A stretch of DNA of 64,000 nt from Poronia punctata (taxonomy: Eukaryota > Ascomycota > Sordariomycetes > Xylariales > Xylariaceae), in assembly GCA_022579005.1 (NCBI GenBank), contig MU401498.1, positions 124,001-188,000 on the forward strand. The letters are read 5' to 3'. Each line of letters begins with the position of its first letter. Within the stretch, counting starts at the first letter, position 1. The notes under the pieces were generated by a model. That model saw nothing but the letters and a program-made list of their open reading frames with translations, did not search any database and was not told the origin of the DNA. This document shows, one piece after another, positions 22,201 to 34,103 of this stretch. The position numbers and the translations under genes are program-made.

Positions 22201-22677
22201 ATGGTGCCATATCTCTCGCTGGGTGTCTTGCACGATTTCCAAGCCCTCGCGTTGGCGTTCAAGACAGACAATAACGAAGCCAAGGCGGAAGTCAAGCGCC
22301 GTGTATGGGAAGGACTCCGCGTAGGCTTGGTGGATAGGTGGTACAATAGCGCTACCAAGCAAGGGCACGAGGAGGACGACACCTGGGTATATGTAGCGCT
22401 AAAGACGCTACGCGTAAGTATGATGAGCTCGAAGTTATTGCCGCCGGGCGAGGTCTTTGCTGTCGAGACTACAGATGTCATGAGGCGAGATCCTTTTGCG
22501 CGACCGAACGAGGACAATATTGGTAGGCCAGCCAAGAGAATTGTGCTGAAATATATTAGGGATGTAGAAGCTTACTTTAGAGAAGTACGTTTCGGGGCCA
22601 GCATGTTGATTGACCATAGCCCGGGAAGATATGAAGACGCCTTGAGGAGGCTTAGCGTGGGCATCATGGCCACATGA
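19297..22677 (+). CDS. Class 3 lipase, sn1-diacylglycerol lipase-like
   Basis: A single exon of 1126 residues. Residues 30-260 are partly hydrophobic and helical (GTTIGGYSLGAAK, DLILGLCGLAYL), suggesting membrane association. Residues about 390-690 are Ser/Pro/Lys-rich and probably disordered. The C-terminal part is a Lipase_3 domain with AVVLSCRGTLGFEDVLADM and the nucleophile elbow GHSLGGG (Ser882). Likely partners are Asp968 in VHGNDMVPYL and His1107 in LIDHSPGRY, the order seen in diacylglycerol lipases. It should hydrolyse diacylglycerol or a related acylglycerol at a membrane. It converges with the GH43 gene, with 296 bases between the stops. The start could be a later ATG, but nothing favours one. 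Confidence 0.88.
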   Translation: MNVEENLVDNSLDESCPEKGAAPYMHHALNVPISVDGTLSPRPSGTLLPRPMARAVSFVARTTSFALRIGTTIGGYSLGAAKVTTLSSLELGRGILDGILSRAGRDVFLGSQSELARADAESVLETNLEILHQTMTRIVFWTSACFHAAGTTVSTASQISQLLLSVLDQFFGSTDSSKAIASIITLIRREFQNPATGAEGERVGVTDLILGLCGLAYLQTRCRKLIQEEYRSLGYEEVIWDVVVVNDGERIDTIQEGIRHVDGTHFPPYSHSAHVSPDEWDDDNLIERQLRQKIAKSLPSGAELSISSSTITTKTVTVDIKGPPGMPIPSCPGIDVVQSEVSNPPATSPDNREQLSSYRIVYRVSRNRVRNMADMGNEGRQDRLSVEELSGDDGVEFVPPVAAKPQDASNPQPPPKAVGPTVPSLAKGPGINTRKESPKSQTTNSSYSMNESPQTKSLGGAVQKEIESIANQKRTRKPVDELQQPNKNHPATIRARTGSSQRKTDRKPLTSTSKAGEKKTGVRKALKKRVSGSNLANMLGRDPSSENVTGLKSKSNARPPWGSYKPTKLPRLHTRGHSSISSLSPTSPGRHEPPPQRRPSSAHGGRRGSVVSTTDTLSIHSFNTQSPPPTPYAAHQKPSPTSTSNSVSSALRVHTRGHSQTHNMRPSSIYTLATRESEGSLPMPSSCPKSAYRDSAALGSLRMSGEVCGMYPKFHFLRNITRYSRFASAVYGHNFLKLMGISKDRPLPDITDEIHYDIRSFAHHTKLPPHSILLSSFVDPQGGSDSTGATDTGIPLVHTVALDEESKAVVLSCRGTLGFEDVLADMMCEYDDLVWMGNEYQVHKGIHASARRLLYGGDGRVMITLKAALEKYPDYGLVLCGHSLGGGVTALLGAMLAEPSMTGTGFVTSAAGYLPVLNDAGPAEAPIDVCLPPGRPIHVYAYGAPATMSPSLQKATRGLITGTVHGNDMVPYLSLGVLHDFQALALAFKTDNNEAKAEVKRRVWEGLRVGLVDRWYNSATKQGHEEDDTWVYVALKTLRVSMMSSKLLPPGEVFAVETTDVMRRDPFARPNEDNIGRPAKRIVLKYIRDVEAYFREVRFGASMLIDHSPGRYEDALRRLSVGIMAT

Positions 22678-22973
22678 TGAAAAGCGGAATATAATGACGC
22701 GATGTTTAAAACCTTCAAACAGATGACGAGCTTGGAGGTACGGAGATATACAGATACCATTTACCAAAGATTATACCAATGACTATAAACAAAAGATTAT
22801 GACAATGCTATAAGTTACCCTATAATAACATCATACGGGCGTTTTCAACAAGACTACTATATGCCTATAGTCTAGCGACAATGACGACGATGTAATGAGA
22901 GATCAAGGTGAGACATAAGATATATACGCAAGCAGAGTAAATCTACATATACACATATCCCGCGACGGCCCCT

Positions 22974-24002
22974 TCACTCGGGCTTCACAGGTATGATTTT
23001 ACCCTCCTCGTCATAAAATAGCTCGGCCACCTTGACGTTCCTCAAATGGCTCACACCATTACTAATTTGGCAGTCGTGGTGGAACAACCACCAGCGACCC
23101 TCGAACTCGACGATGGAATGGTGGGTCGTCCAGCCGAGAACGGGCTCGAGGATGCGGCCGGCGTAGGTAAAGGGGCCCAATGGCGACTTGCTCGTGGCGT
23201 AGGCGAGGTAATGCGTATCGCCCGTCGAGTAGCTAAAGTAATAGGTGTCACCACGCTTGTGCATCCACGCGGCCTCGAAGAAACGACGGTCGTGGTCGTC
23301 GGCTTCGATCGGTTTCCCATTCTCGGGCGCCAAGATGACGAGATCGCGCGCCGGCGAGGCGAACGATCGCATGTCGGCGGACAGAGGCGCTACTTTGGGA
23401 AATAGTGCCGTCTCGCCGGGACCGCTGGGTTCTTTCGGCCCAGACCATGCGGCGTCAAAGGGCGGCACACCGTATGCGTCTACCTCGCCGTTGCTGCCCT
23501 TCTTGTCCTTGCCCTGGTAGCACTGCAGTTGGCCTCCCCACAAACCGCCAAAATACAGGTAGGCGTCTCCCGTATCTGGGTCGACGAACGATGCAGGGTC
23601 GATGCTGTAGCTGCCCTTGATGGGCTCTGGGTCGGCCTTGAAAGGACCGGCCGGTGAGTCGCCTACGGCCACGCCGATGCGGAAGATGTCGTCCTTGTCG
23701 CGAGCCGGGAAGTAGAGGTAGTATTTCCCGTCTTTGGTAGCTGCGTCAGGGGCCCAGAGCTGCTTGGATACCCAGGGGACGTCCTCGGCTCGGAGAACGA
23801 CGCCATGGTCGGTTACATCGTAGGGGGGTTCAAGTGATGAGGTGGAGAAGACATGGTAGTCGGCCATATCATATTGGTCGCCATTGTCGTTGAACTGTAT
23901 GTCCGTTTCCCGGTCGTGAGAAGGGTAGATGTATACTTTGCCTTCAAACACGTGGGCCGAGGGGTCCGCGGTGTAGATGTGGGAAATTAGCGGCGGCGGC
24001 AT
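22974..24002 (-). CDS. Glycoside hydrolase family 43 protein
   Basis: A five-bladed beta-propeller hydrolase of 342 residues in one exon. The GH43 acids are visible: the base Asp in SHIYTADPSAHVF (residue 13), the pKa-modulating Asp in YSIDPASFVDPD, and the acid Glu in FFEAAWMHKRGDTYYFSYS. YHVFSTSSL and LWAPDAA are also typical. The family acts on arabinose- or xylose-containing glycans; which bond is cut is not clear. There is no signal peptide, so the product is probably intracellular and may act on imported oligosaccharides, unlike most fungal GH43 enzymes. The start at 24002 gives a complete first blade. Confidence 0.9.
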   Translation of the reverse strand: MPPPLISHIYTADPSAHVFEGKVYIYPSHDRETDIQFNDNGDQYDMADYHVFSTSSLEPPYDVTDHGVVLRAEDVPWVSKQLWAPDAATKDGKYYLYFPARDKDDIFRIGVAVGDSPAGPFKADPEPIKGSYSIDPASFVDPDTGDAYLYFGGLWGGQLQCYQGKDKKGSNGEVDAYGVPPFDAAWSGPKEPSGPGETALFPKVAPLSADMRSFASPARDLVILAPENGKPIEADDHDRRFFEAAWMHKRGDTYYFSYSTGDTHYLAYATSKSPLGPFTYAGRILEPVLGWTTHHSIVEFEGRWWLFHHDCQISNGVSHLRNVKVAELFYDEEGKIIPVKPE

Positions 24003-25191
24003 GGTTCTGATTTGGTTCTGAGCTACTTCTGATTGTTTCTGTTGGCAATCGGCTCGTTAGAATAGTGATCCCTTTCTGGGAAAAAAAAAGGAAAAAAGAC
24101 CGGGACCATAAGAATCGCTTTTGCCCCCCTCGTGCTGTCGTTCGGCGCTCCCACACGTTACAGGATGTTGAGAAATCATCGTGAGGTGGGGTGTCTTGGT
24201 GTTGAGGGGCAATTGAACAAGGGGAATGACAGTGTCTCTTACCTGTCGAATCTTCACCCTCACGATTTTGTCGCGATTTACCTTTCAAGCAGACAAAAAA
24301 GTAAAATATCCAATTCCCCAATCATAGCGCCCTCCTTATATAAAGATATTCCCCAACCAGGTCCCTGGGCGCCCAGTGACCATCGGAATGGACATCCGCA
24401 ACATCTCCTCCTCCTTGCTATTTATCCTTTTTATCCGAATCGTGATTCAGCCCACCATGCCACCACTCCACCACCCCACTACCCCATTACCAGATGAATG
24501 TCCCTATGAGGGGTTCCGCAGTCGTTAGTCCTTTTTCTCCCCGCGCTTTTGGGATTTTAGTCTCCCTCGTGCTCGACTGCGTGGCTTGTGGGCGCGATGG
24601 GGAAAAACGCGCCTGACTCGCATGCGGAATTATTATTTGATATTAAAACTACCCTGACTAGAGTGTGTGCTAGCGGGAGTTGGCCAGATGTGCGATAGAA
24701 GAGACACAATCTACACCTAAGTTCAGCTGATCCATGGATAGTAAAGTGCTCCGGCGTTCTCTTTGGAGTGCTTGCACTACACTAAAATGCCTCGCGGGGC
24801 TTCATGTTGGGCTATACTGCTGCTCTCCGGCGGCTCTGTCTGTCCAGATATCGGATCTCCAACGTGGCAGTCCTAGTTTAGACGGCCTTGTATCACGGCA
24901 TTAGGTGTACAAGGATGTACGCATATATCACCCCGCTAGACTGGAGGGGGGCCGGGACTGGCTGGTTGCTCCTAGAAGGACAAGGAACAATAACAATAAC
25001 CCCGGTCGTGGTCCTCCATCGGGCATGTGGGCTAATTTGCGGCTCCATTGCCGTAGCCTGCATTGCAAATAAGCCGAGAACCCCCGACCGATATCACCAA
25101 ACATCCGTAGTCTGCAGTCCCCAATACCGGTTTACTACTGCCTGGGATATGCAGTAATGATGTACATACCTATCATGCGGTGCTGAGTTTG
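24003..25191. other. Intergenic region
   Basis: About 1.2 kb containing the GH43 promoter and the downstream region of the rhodopsin-type gene. No supported gene or notable repeat was seen. Confidence 0.5.
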
Positions 25192-26171
25192 TTAATGGTC
25201 CAGCATGTCGGCGGTGCCTCGCTGCCGAGCGTCACTGAGTCCTGAGTTGCTACCGCCCTGGCCGGAAAACCTTTGCAATGCAAACGCACTCTCACTCTCG
25301 ACGCCGTTGCGTTCCCTACTTTCGCTGTCCTGGACGTCAATAGAGGCATACGTCCTTAAGCTACTCTTCTTCGTGAATAGAGTATTGAGGTTTGCGATGA
25401 AAGGCGACCTCATGATGCGGTTCAGTAGTGGATTGAGGATAGGTAAATTAGCGCAGACGATAGCAATACCGGTGTGGACCGTTGTCCACACCTCCGCATT
25501 GAAATACGAAGGTACACGACTTCCTGGAGGGTAGGCTAGAACGCACTTGACAATACCCGTGACGAAAACGCTAGAGTCGTTATCAGATCTCTGTCGGCCC
25601 TTGACGCAAGCTCGAACATCAGGTAAAAAGGACGGTCTAAGGGAAATACCAAGCAACATACAACCCACCGAGCATAAATATCCCCAGCACAGAAAGCTTT
25701 TGCTTTATAGAGAACTGCAGCCTGGCCACGACGGCAATTGGCAGGGTTAAAATGATCGCATCGAGGCAGATCTCATAGACCCCTGTGGCCATCCAGAAGA
25801 CATTATAGTTGAAGCAATATCTTGGATCCGCAAGACTATTTCGCCAGCTCCACTCGAGAGGGACGCAGTTGGTGAGCGTGGCAACCGTGGAGCCAACCCA
25901 GAAGGCAAGCACCAATCCTGCTGATACAAATAGCTGATACCGAAAGGCCTGGCTAACGTGAAAGACTCGGTAGTACATGCCCAGGATCCCAAGCTTCGTG
26001 GCGCCGGCGATGGTGAAGTAGAGAACCGACGTTGCAAATGAGAGTTTGAGATAAAAGACATCTTGCGGTGTATAGACATAGTCGGGGTCGGTGTTCTCGG
26101 AGACACGTAGGCCGTTTAGATCAACGGCATTCCCTATAAGGATCATTAGAAAATGCCCGTGTAGTGCTAGG
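25192..26171 (-). pseudogene. Fungal rhodopsin-domain membrane protein, 5' part cut off by insertion
   Basis: Exons 26171-25662 and 25570-25192 are joined by a GTATGT to CTCTAG intron that restores IFMLGGFVFVTGIVKCVLAY. Hydrophobic helices follow in order (DVFYLKLSFATSVLYF, YQLFVSAGLVLAFWVGS, VYEICLDAIILTLPIAVV, MLGGFVFVTGIVKCVLAY, TGIAIVCANLPILNPLL), the pattern of the PTH11-related fungal rhodopsin family, with a polar serine-rich tail. The family usually has two further N-terminal helices with an Asp-Asp motif between them; here the frame runs from CLALHGHFLMILIGN directly into AT-rich DNA at about 26172. A possible remnant of the missing part lies on the far side of the insertion at 34104-34141. 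The gene is therefore most likely broken; the downstream ATG at 26146 could only give a shortened protein. Confidence 0.72.
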
Positions 26172-27474
26172 CAAGCTATTTTTAAAATAAAAAGCTTGCT
26201 ACTTTACTTTTAATACTACGTTAAAAGATAGCTGCTTTTAATTTTAAGTACGTTGTAAATTAAAGTATAAGCACTTTAATTTAAATTTTACGCATATAGC
26301 GCTTTTTATTTGCTACTAAAAGCTTATAAGTTAATAAGTTAATATATTACTAAGTATAAAAAGCGTATATTATAAATAAAAACTTTTAATTATAAGCATA
26401 TTAGCTTTATAAACTTTAATAAATTAAGCAAAAAAAAAAAAAAAATTTTAAACAATAAATAAATAACATTTAAAACTTATTTAAAATATTACTAATTTTG
26501 TTTAAAAAACTTTTAAAAATACTTTAAACATTTGCTACTATTATAGCAAGCTTTTTAAAGCAATTATTTTACTTTTAAAATAAAGCAAAGGTAATAAAAA
26601 CAACAAGCAAAATACTAAGTAGTTAGCTAAAGTAAGCAATTTGCTATTAAATAATAGTATATACTTAATATATATTTTAAAGTGCACTTATATTAATATT
26701 ATTATATTTTAATATTTTAAAGTAAATATTAAAATTATACATTATTAATTTATTTATTTAAAACTTTAATAAAGCAATAAGCTTTTTATATATACTTTTT
26801 ATTACTATATAGTAGTTAATAAATATTTTTATATTATAAATAGCGTTTTAACTTATAAAAAGTAGCAAAGGTAGTTATTATTAAAGTAATAAATATACTA
26901 ATATTTATAGCTTTAAGTATTATAGCAATTTTTTAAAAAGTTACTTTTAAAAGCTAACTAAAAGCAATTATTATAAAAAAAGTCTTAGCAAGCAGTAAAA
27001 ATAGCACAGCAGCAAAAAGTGCTTAAAAAAGCAATAAAAAAAAGCTAAACAGTTAACAAAGTTAAAAAAAAAAAAAAGGCAATAGTAACAAAGACAGCAG
27101 CAAAAATAGTAAAAAAAAGCAAAGCAAATAGCAAAAACGTAAGCAAAAATATAAGCAACAGCAAAGAAGACAATAAAAAAGATAATAAAAAAACATTTAG
27201 CACTATTAAATTATATTTATTATTATTATTATTATTATTATTTATATTTTAATAGTAGTTAAAGTAGTTATTGTTAACCTTTTTATAAACTTTTTTAAAG
27301 CTTGTATCTTTGTTTTTATTATTGTTTTTATTTTTGTTTTTATTTTTGTTTTTAGTTTTAAGCTACTAGTTGTTTTTAAAACAATTAAAGTTATTAATAT
27401 TAAAGTAAGCAGCGCTATATAAAAAATAGCTAAGCTTTATAAAAGCCTTATAAAGTGCTTTAGATTTTTTTTTA

Positions 27475-27506
<32 letters not shown>

Positions 27507-30500
27507 GTTTTTATAAAAAAAGATAAAGCTACTTAGTATAAACTAAAAACTAGTTTTATATATAAACTATTGCTACTATATTATAAATATAAGTACTTAT
27601 AACTTACTTTATAGGGTTAAAGTCTTTAAAAAGACTTAAAAAAAAGCAAAACATAATAATAGCTACTAAAAAATATATTCTAATTAGCAAAAAAACTGCT
27701 AAGTTAATTAAAATGCATATATTAGGTTAAATATAAAGATATATAAGCAAATTATTTATAAAAAAAGCAAGATTAGTATTAAAAATAATAGTTATAAAAA
27801 AAAAAAAGTAAGGTAGCTTATAAACGTTATAATATTTAAATATATATTAATATAAAAAGTACTATATATATAAGTACTTTTATATTATTATAAGTACATA
27901 TATAAACAAAGATATAAAGCGTATATAAATATTATTATCTATATACTAAGTAAATAAATAGCTACAATATACTACTTAATAAGCTATAATGTTTTTAAAT
28001 TTTAATTTGCTAACTTATTTGCTTTTAATATACTACTAGTACGTTTAAAATAATTAAAATTAAATAGTGCTTTAAATATAATACTTTTAAGTATTTTATA
28101 GTAAAATATTATAATATAATTAAATTTAAAGCTAAACTTTTTTTTTAAAATATTAAGCACAACTTAATTTAAAATAATAAATTAGCTTTTATAAACTATA
28201 ATAGCAAAAATAATAACTAAAAAAAAGTTAGTATGCTAGTATTATTAGCCTTTAAACTTATACTTATAGTTTAAATAAATAATAAAAATTATAAGTTAGC
28301 TATTTAGCGTTTAAAAAAAAAAAGGGCTATTATATTTATAAAATAATTAGCAATATATAGTATAAAAAATAAATACTTTACTAACTTATTAAAAAAAATA
28401 AAAACAGTAATAAGAAGATTTGTTTTATAGTTTGCGCTTTTAACCTATATAATATTTTTAATTATACTTAAAGCTTTATTAACTAAGCTATAATAAATAG
28501 AAAAATTTTTAGTAAGCATAATGTAAGCTTTAAAGCAAATTAGCAAATAAAGTTTAAAGTTACTAATATTATAAAAAAGCGCCTAATTTTATAAAAAGCT
28601 ATGCTTTATAGCCTTTATATAAAAAGTAAGCTGCTTTAATTAGGTTATATACTTATAATTATATTAATTAACTTATTTATACTAAATAAAAATATATAAA
28701 GCAAAATTAAAAAAAGCAATAATATTAGTAAAAAAATTATATAAATAGTAAGTACTAAGTAGTTTTTAGTGCTTTTAAAAAACTTAATACTGCTATAATC
28801 TATTTAATATAACATAAAAGCTAGCTTAAGCATTATTTTTTTAACGCATAATAAATTAAAAGTAAATAGTCTTATTAAAAAATATATAAATATATTTGCT
28901 TAATATTTACATAAGATTTATTTTAAAAGTGCAGCTAAATAAAAAGCAAATAGCAATAAAAAAAAGCTAGCAAAAGTTGCTAAACAAAATATAGCTAAAG
29001 CTATTTATTATATACTTAAAAGCTTTATTATTAAAATTTAAAATAGCTTATTAAAAGCAATTGTTAACTTAGCTAAGCACTTTAAAGCTAATTATAAATT
29101 TTTTATTAAAAAAAACGTATTTTTTTTTATTAAACGCTTATTATAATTTAGCTAAAGTAATACTTTTAAAAATTAAAAAAGCGCTTTTAACTAGTAATAA
29201 AAAAAGTAAATATATAATATAGCTTATAATACTATTAATAGCAATGCTAGTAAGCATATAATATAAAATAAAGTTTTAAACTTTAGCTTTAAAAGCTATA
29301 TATACTAAATAAATATAAAAAACTTTAAGTATAAATAATTTATTAGTGCTTATAAAACTATTATAGTTTAGCAAAATTAGCTTAAAGTTTTTTTTTTATA
29401 ATATAAGTTAGTAGTAATTAATAAAAAAGTTATAAAAGCAACGCTACTTAGTATTAAAAAAATTTTAAGCATTTAAAAGTATATTTTTAATAGTATTATT
29501 AAACTTAGTATAGCTTTATAAAAAAAATAAATAGCTTTAGTTATTAAAATTACTATAATTAAAATATTTGCTAACTTAAAGACTTTAGTTAAAAGCAAAA
29601 TTAAGTTTGTATACTTTAAGCTACTTAAAAAAATTATTATTATTTAAACTACGCTTTAAAAAGTAGTAAGCAAGCTTATTTTAACTACTAAAGTTACTTT
29701 TAAGCTTATACTTTTTATTTTTAAACTTATTATTAAAAATAATACTTTAATTAATATAATAGTAATTGTTATTATGCTAGCTAACGTTTTTTTTATTAAT
29801 ATAAAGTTTTTAGCAAGCAAAGTATACTTTAATATAAATATTATACTAATAGCTATTTACAATTTTAATAAAAGCAACACTTTTTATATTAAATAAGTAA
29901 TAAAGCATTATTTTAATATAAGCAAAGTTTTTAGCATATATATTAAGCTTAAACTTAAAATAATAAATTAAAATATAGTTAAAAGCTTGTAAGCAAAAGT
30001 AAAAAAGATTTAAATCTTAACTTTATTTAGTTAGCTACTAAAAATAAGTAACTTAATTAAAGCTAGTAATATAAAGTAGCTTTTTTTTATACTTTTTAAA
30101 TATAGTTACTTTTTAATTAACCTTTTTACTTTTTATAATAAACTAATATAGCTAAAAGGCTTTATTATAGCAGTTAATATGCTATGCAATATATAAAAAT
30201 TATTAAAGTAAAAGGTTAAAAAATAAATATATAATCTTTTAAAAAAAAACGTTATACTTGCTAACTAACTTGTTTATTATATATATAATTAATAATAGCA
30301 AAAAGGCCTTTTTACTAATTTATAGCAATATTTTATAAACTAAGTCTTAATAAGACCAAAATATAGTTTTTACTTTTAAGTAGTATTTAACTATATAGTT
30401 AATTACTATAAAATAATTATAATAAAGCAATATATTTATATTAACAACTTACTTAAAAGTAATAGCAGCATTATAAATATTAAAGCAATAATTATTATAG

Positions 30501-32649
30501 TAAAAAATAAACGCTTAGTAATTAAGGTTTATTAATTTATTAATATAAATATAATTTTAAAGTTAGCAAAAAAAATAAAAGCAATAATATAAGTTTATAA
30601 AAAAAGTATAAGCTTTTAATAAGCAACATAAAGCAGCAAAACTAGCATTAGCTAAAATAAGCTTGCTACTTTTAATAAAGTATATATTAATTATATAAAT
30701 TTAAGCTTTAGTAAAAAAGTTAGCTAAAAAACCTAGCTTATTTTAATTTGCACGCTTTTTTTTTTTACAAAAATAATAAGCAAGTATATAAGTATAAATT
30801 TAAAAACGTATTAAAAGCTATAATAAATAGTTAAATATAAAAACTTATTTTTTAAAAAGCAAAGCAAAGAGGTTAACAGCAAAATTAAGCTTTTAAAAAA
30901 AGTTTATATTTAAAGCTAAAATATGCTTTTTTTAAAAAGCTTTAAACTAAGATCTTAAAAATTTAAAAAATATATTAGTATTAAAAACGCTTTTTAACTA
31001 AATAAATTTATAGTTATAAAAAAATTTGCAGCTTTGCTATTTATAGCAATTTTAATAGTTTTTAATATAAAACTTAAGCATAATAACCTTTTTTATAAAA
31101 GTATTAAACTAGATATAAAACTAATATATAATAATATATAAATTATTTTTAATACTTTTTATAGCAATATAAAGCTTGTTAGCTTTAAAAAAAGCATTTT
31201 GCTATTATTTAAATATAAGTATATGCTTATAAAAATTATACTAGTAATAGTTAGCTATAAAGAAGATAATAAAAAAAAATAAGCAACTTAATATATTATA
31301 GTATACTTTTAAGTTTTTTTTTTTATTACTTTAAAAAAAGCAAGTGCTTTAAAAGTTTTTAGTATAATAAATAATAAAGTTTAAAATAAACTATACTTTT
31401 AAAAACTTAAATTTAAATATAGCTTTAAGCTTTATAGCAGTTAAAGCTTAATTTTTTTTAAGCTAGCAATTAATAAAAAAAAAGCTTTAAAAAGTAACTT
31501 ACTTATGCATTATTATATTATAGCAAATAAAAGCAAATTTTAAATATTAACTAAAGCGCTTATTATATTATTTAAAGGCATAGTTAACTTAAACTTTAAA
31601 CTTAATACTATAAAAGCAACTTTAAACAAACTTAGCTATGCTATAAAAAAAAAAAGTAAAAAACATAATTAAAAGTAAAAGCTTAGTATAGCTAAATTTA
31701 TTAATAAAGGTAAATTAAATAAAAAAAAGATTTAAGTAACGCTAAAAAGCTTTATTGCTTTAAACTTTATTTTAAAAAACGTTAAGTTTTGCTTTTTAAG
31801 CTATAAAGTTTAGCATAGCACTAATATTAACTTTATTTATAAGCTTAGCAAGCTTTTTATTAATAATATTATTATTTAAGCTTATATTATTTTTAACGTT
31901 TATAACGTTGCTAAGTTAATTAAAAACGTTATTATTATTAAAAAAATAATTTAGCTGCTTATAGTTAAGCAATATATTTTAATAACTAAAGTAGTTTTAT
32001 TTTAAAAAAACAAGCTAAATATAAATAGCTTAACGCTAAATATAAAAATTATAAATAATTTATTATTAAAAGCAAGCGTTGCATATTTTAATAACTATAT
32101 AATTAAGCTTTATAAAAAGTAAAAAAAGTTAATTTTATACTTTAGCAACATTTTAAAAAAAGTAGCAAATATAACTACAATATTAATATAAAGCGCTTTT
32201 AATTTAATAAACCTTAATATAAATATATACTTATATAATTAGTATTTACTTAGTTTATATAAAGGTAAGAAAATAATTAAAAACATTGTTAAAGTTTATA
32301 AAGTTTTTAGCACTAAAAAAAGGTACTTAGTTTTTAAAACTAATATTTTTACTTATATAAAGCTTATATAAACTTAAGCAAATATTTATATTAAACTAAT
32401 GCTTATAGTAATATAAATATTTTTTTATAGTATATAAAATAAAAGTAATATAAAAGTTTTAAAAAAGTTATATATTAGTATTATAAATTATAAACTAATT
32501 TATTTATATAATAGCATTTACTTTTAGCTTATTATTTTAAAAAAAGTTAGCAATATAAAGCTTTTTTATAAGTTATATAGTAAACTAGTTTAAAGCAATA
32601 AAAAGCTAAGCAATATATAGTTATTTTTAGTTTATTAAGCTTTATAAGC

Positions 32650-32785
32650 TTTTAAGTAAGTTTTAAAAGCTTTTAAAAAAAATTTAAAAGCTTAAAAAAA
32701 GATTTTAAAAGCTACTAAGATTTTAAAAGCTAAAAAAAAAACTTTAAAAGTTAAAAAAAAGATTTTAAAAATTAGTAAGTATAAA
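32650..32785 (+). repeat. Periodic repeat inside second AT block
   Basis: Four or five copies of a unit containing GATTTTAAAAGCT or ACTTTAAAAGTT recur about every 24 bases. The spacing keeps one reading frame (lysine/leucine-rich octapeptides), so it may be the ghost of a repetitive coding region. Confidence 0.55.
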
Positions 32786-33619
32786 GCTAAAAAAGTTGCT
32801 TTTTAAATTATAAAGTATATTTAAGCTTATAAAAAAGCTTAAAAAACTTTTATTTTAGCTTAAAAAGTAATTTAAACTTTATAGTAAGCTTATATTAAGC
32901 TTATAGCATAGCTAATTTAAAGTAAAAGTTATAAATAAATTATAACTAGCATGCTTTTTTTAATAATGTTAGTAAAAAATAGCAGCTTAGTTATACTAAG
33001 CTATTATAATATATAATAAATTTAAATTTAATTAGCTATAATAAAAAAACGTACTAGTACTATAAATTTTTTATTAATAAAAGTTTATATTTAAAAACTA
33101 GTTTATTAAAAAAGCTAAAAGTATTTTATTAGCTATAAAAAAAGCTTTTATTTAAGCAAAACTAAAAGCTAAAAACTTTTAGTATTAAAAAAAAAGCTAA
33201 GCAGTACTAAGTATATGCTTAACTAATAAAAAGCAAATAATTAAAGCTAAATATTAAAACGTTTTATTATAGCATTTTTAGCATATAAAAACTTTTTTAT
33301 TAATATAAATATTAATAAAGTGCTATAATAAAAAAAATTAGCAATATTTAGTATAAATTATAGTAGTAGTTAAATTAAAAGCTTAATTAAGCAAATTAAA
33401 AAGTAAGTTATTTAAAAAAAGCTAATAGCTAGTATAAGCAAAAAAAGTATAAAAAATATTTTAAAATATAGCTATTAAAATAAATTAGCATACTAATTAA
33501 ACTTAAATATATAAGTAAAAAAGTTAAATATAATAAAAAGTTATTAGCTATTATTTATTTTTAATTTTTATATTTTAACTTTAATTTTATTTTTATTAAA
33601 AAAAACTTTTTAAACCTTT

Positions 33620-33740
33620 TTTTACTTATTATAAGCTTTTTGCTTATAGCAGGCTTTTTGCTTATAATATACTTTTTACTTACTATAAGCTATATGCTTA
33701 CTATAAGCTATATATTTGCTTATGCTTACTATAAGCTTTA
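33620..33740. repeat. GCTTACTATAAGC minisatellite in second AT block
   Basis: Imperfect copies of a GCTTACTATAAGCTATAT-like unit, about 18-20 bases long, lie near the right end of the AT-rich block. Confidence 0.6.
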
Positions 33741-34103
33741 AAAATCTTATATTTAAAGTTTAATAGTTATTATTAAAGTTAAAAAGCTTAGTTATAAAAT
33801 AATTATATAATAGTATAGTTAAACAGTATTTATTATTATTATTACTTTTTTATTTAACTAATAAAAGGTTTACGCTGTTTATTTTAATTAATTAAAAAAC
33901 TAAATAAAAACAGCGCTAAAAGTTTAAAATTTTAATTAACTTCCCTTATATACCTACTTATTTAAAAATTAAAATCAAGCTTGCTTTTTTATAACCTTAA
34001 TCTTAAAACTAAGCAAGCTTTATAGGTCTTAAAATTGTAGTTATAAGAAAGCAAGCTTTCCGATTAACAAAGAGAAAACGTTTGCTCGTTTACCCGTACT
34101 CGT

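Larger units (their letters stand above)
26172..34062. mobile_element. RIP-degraded AT-rich element (second block)
   Basis: About 7.9 kb of nearly pure A+T sequence with stops in all frames, as expected after RIP of a repeated element. Its ends carry a shared motif: GCAAGCT and AAAAGCTTGC at 26171-26205, and AAGCTTGC, AAGCAAGCTT and AAAGCAAGCTTT at 33979-34059, in both orientations. The outer copies allow a 10-base inverted match (AAAGCTTGCT). The block interrupts the rhodopsin-type gene. Low-complexity islands occur inside: a CA-containing lysine-like stretch at 26990-27190, ATT/TTA microsatellites at 27219-27243 and 27478-27507, a 24-base periodic stretch at 32650-32780, and GCTTACTATAA repeats at 33620-33740. 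The element type is unknown. Confidence 0.7.
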
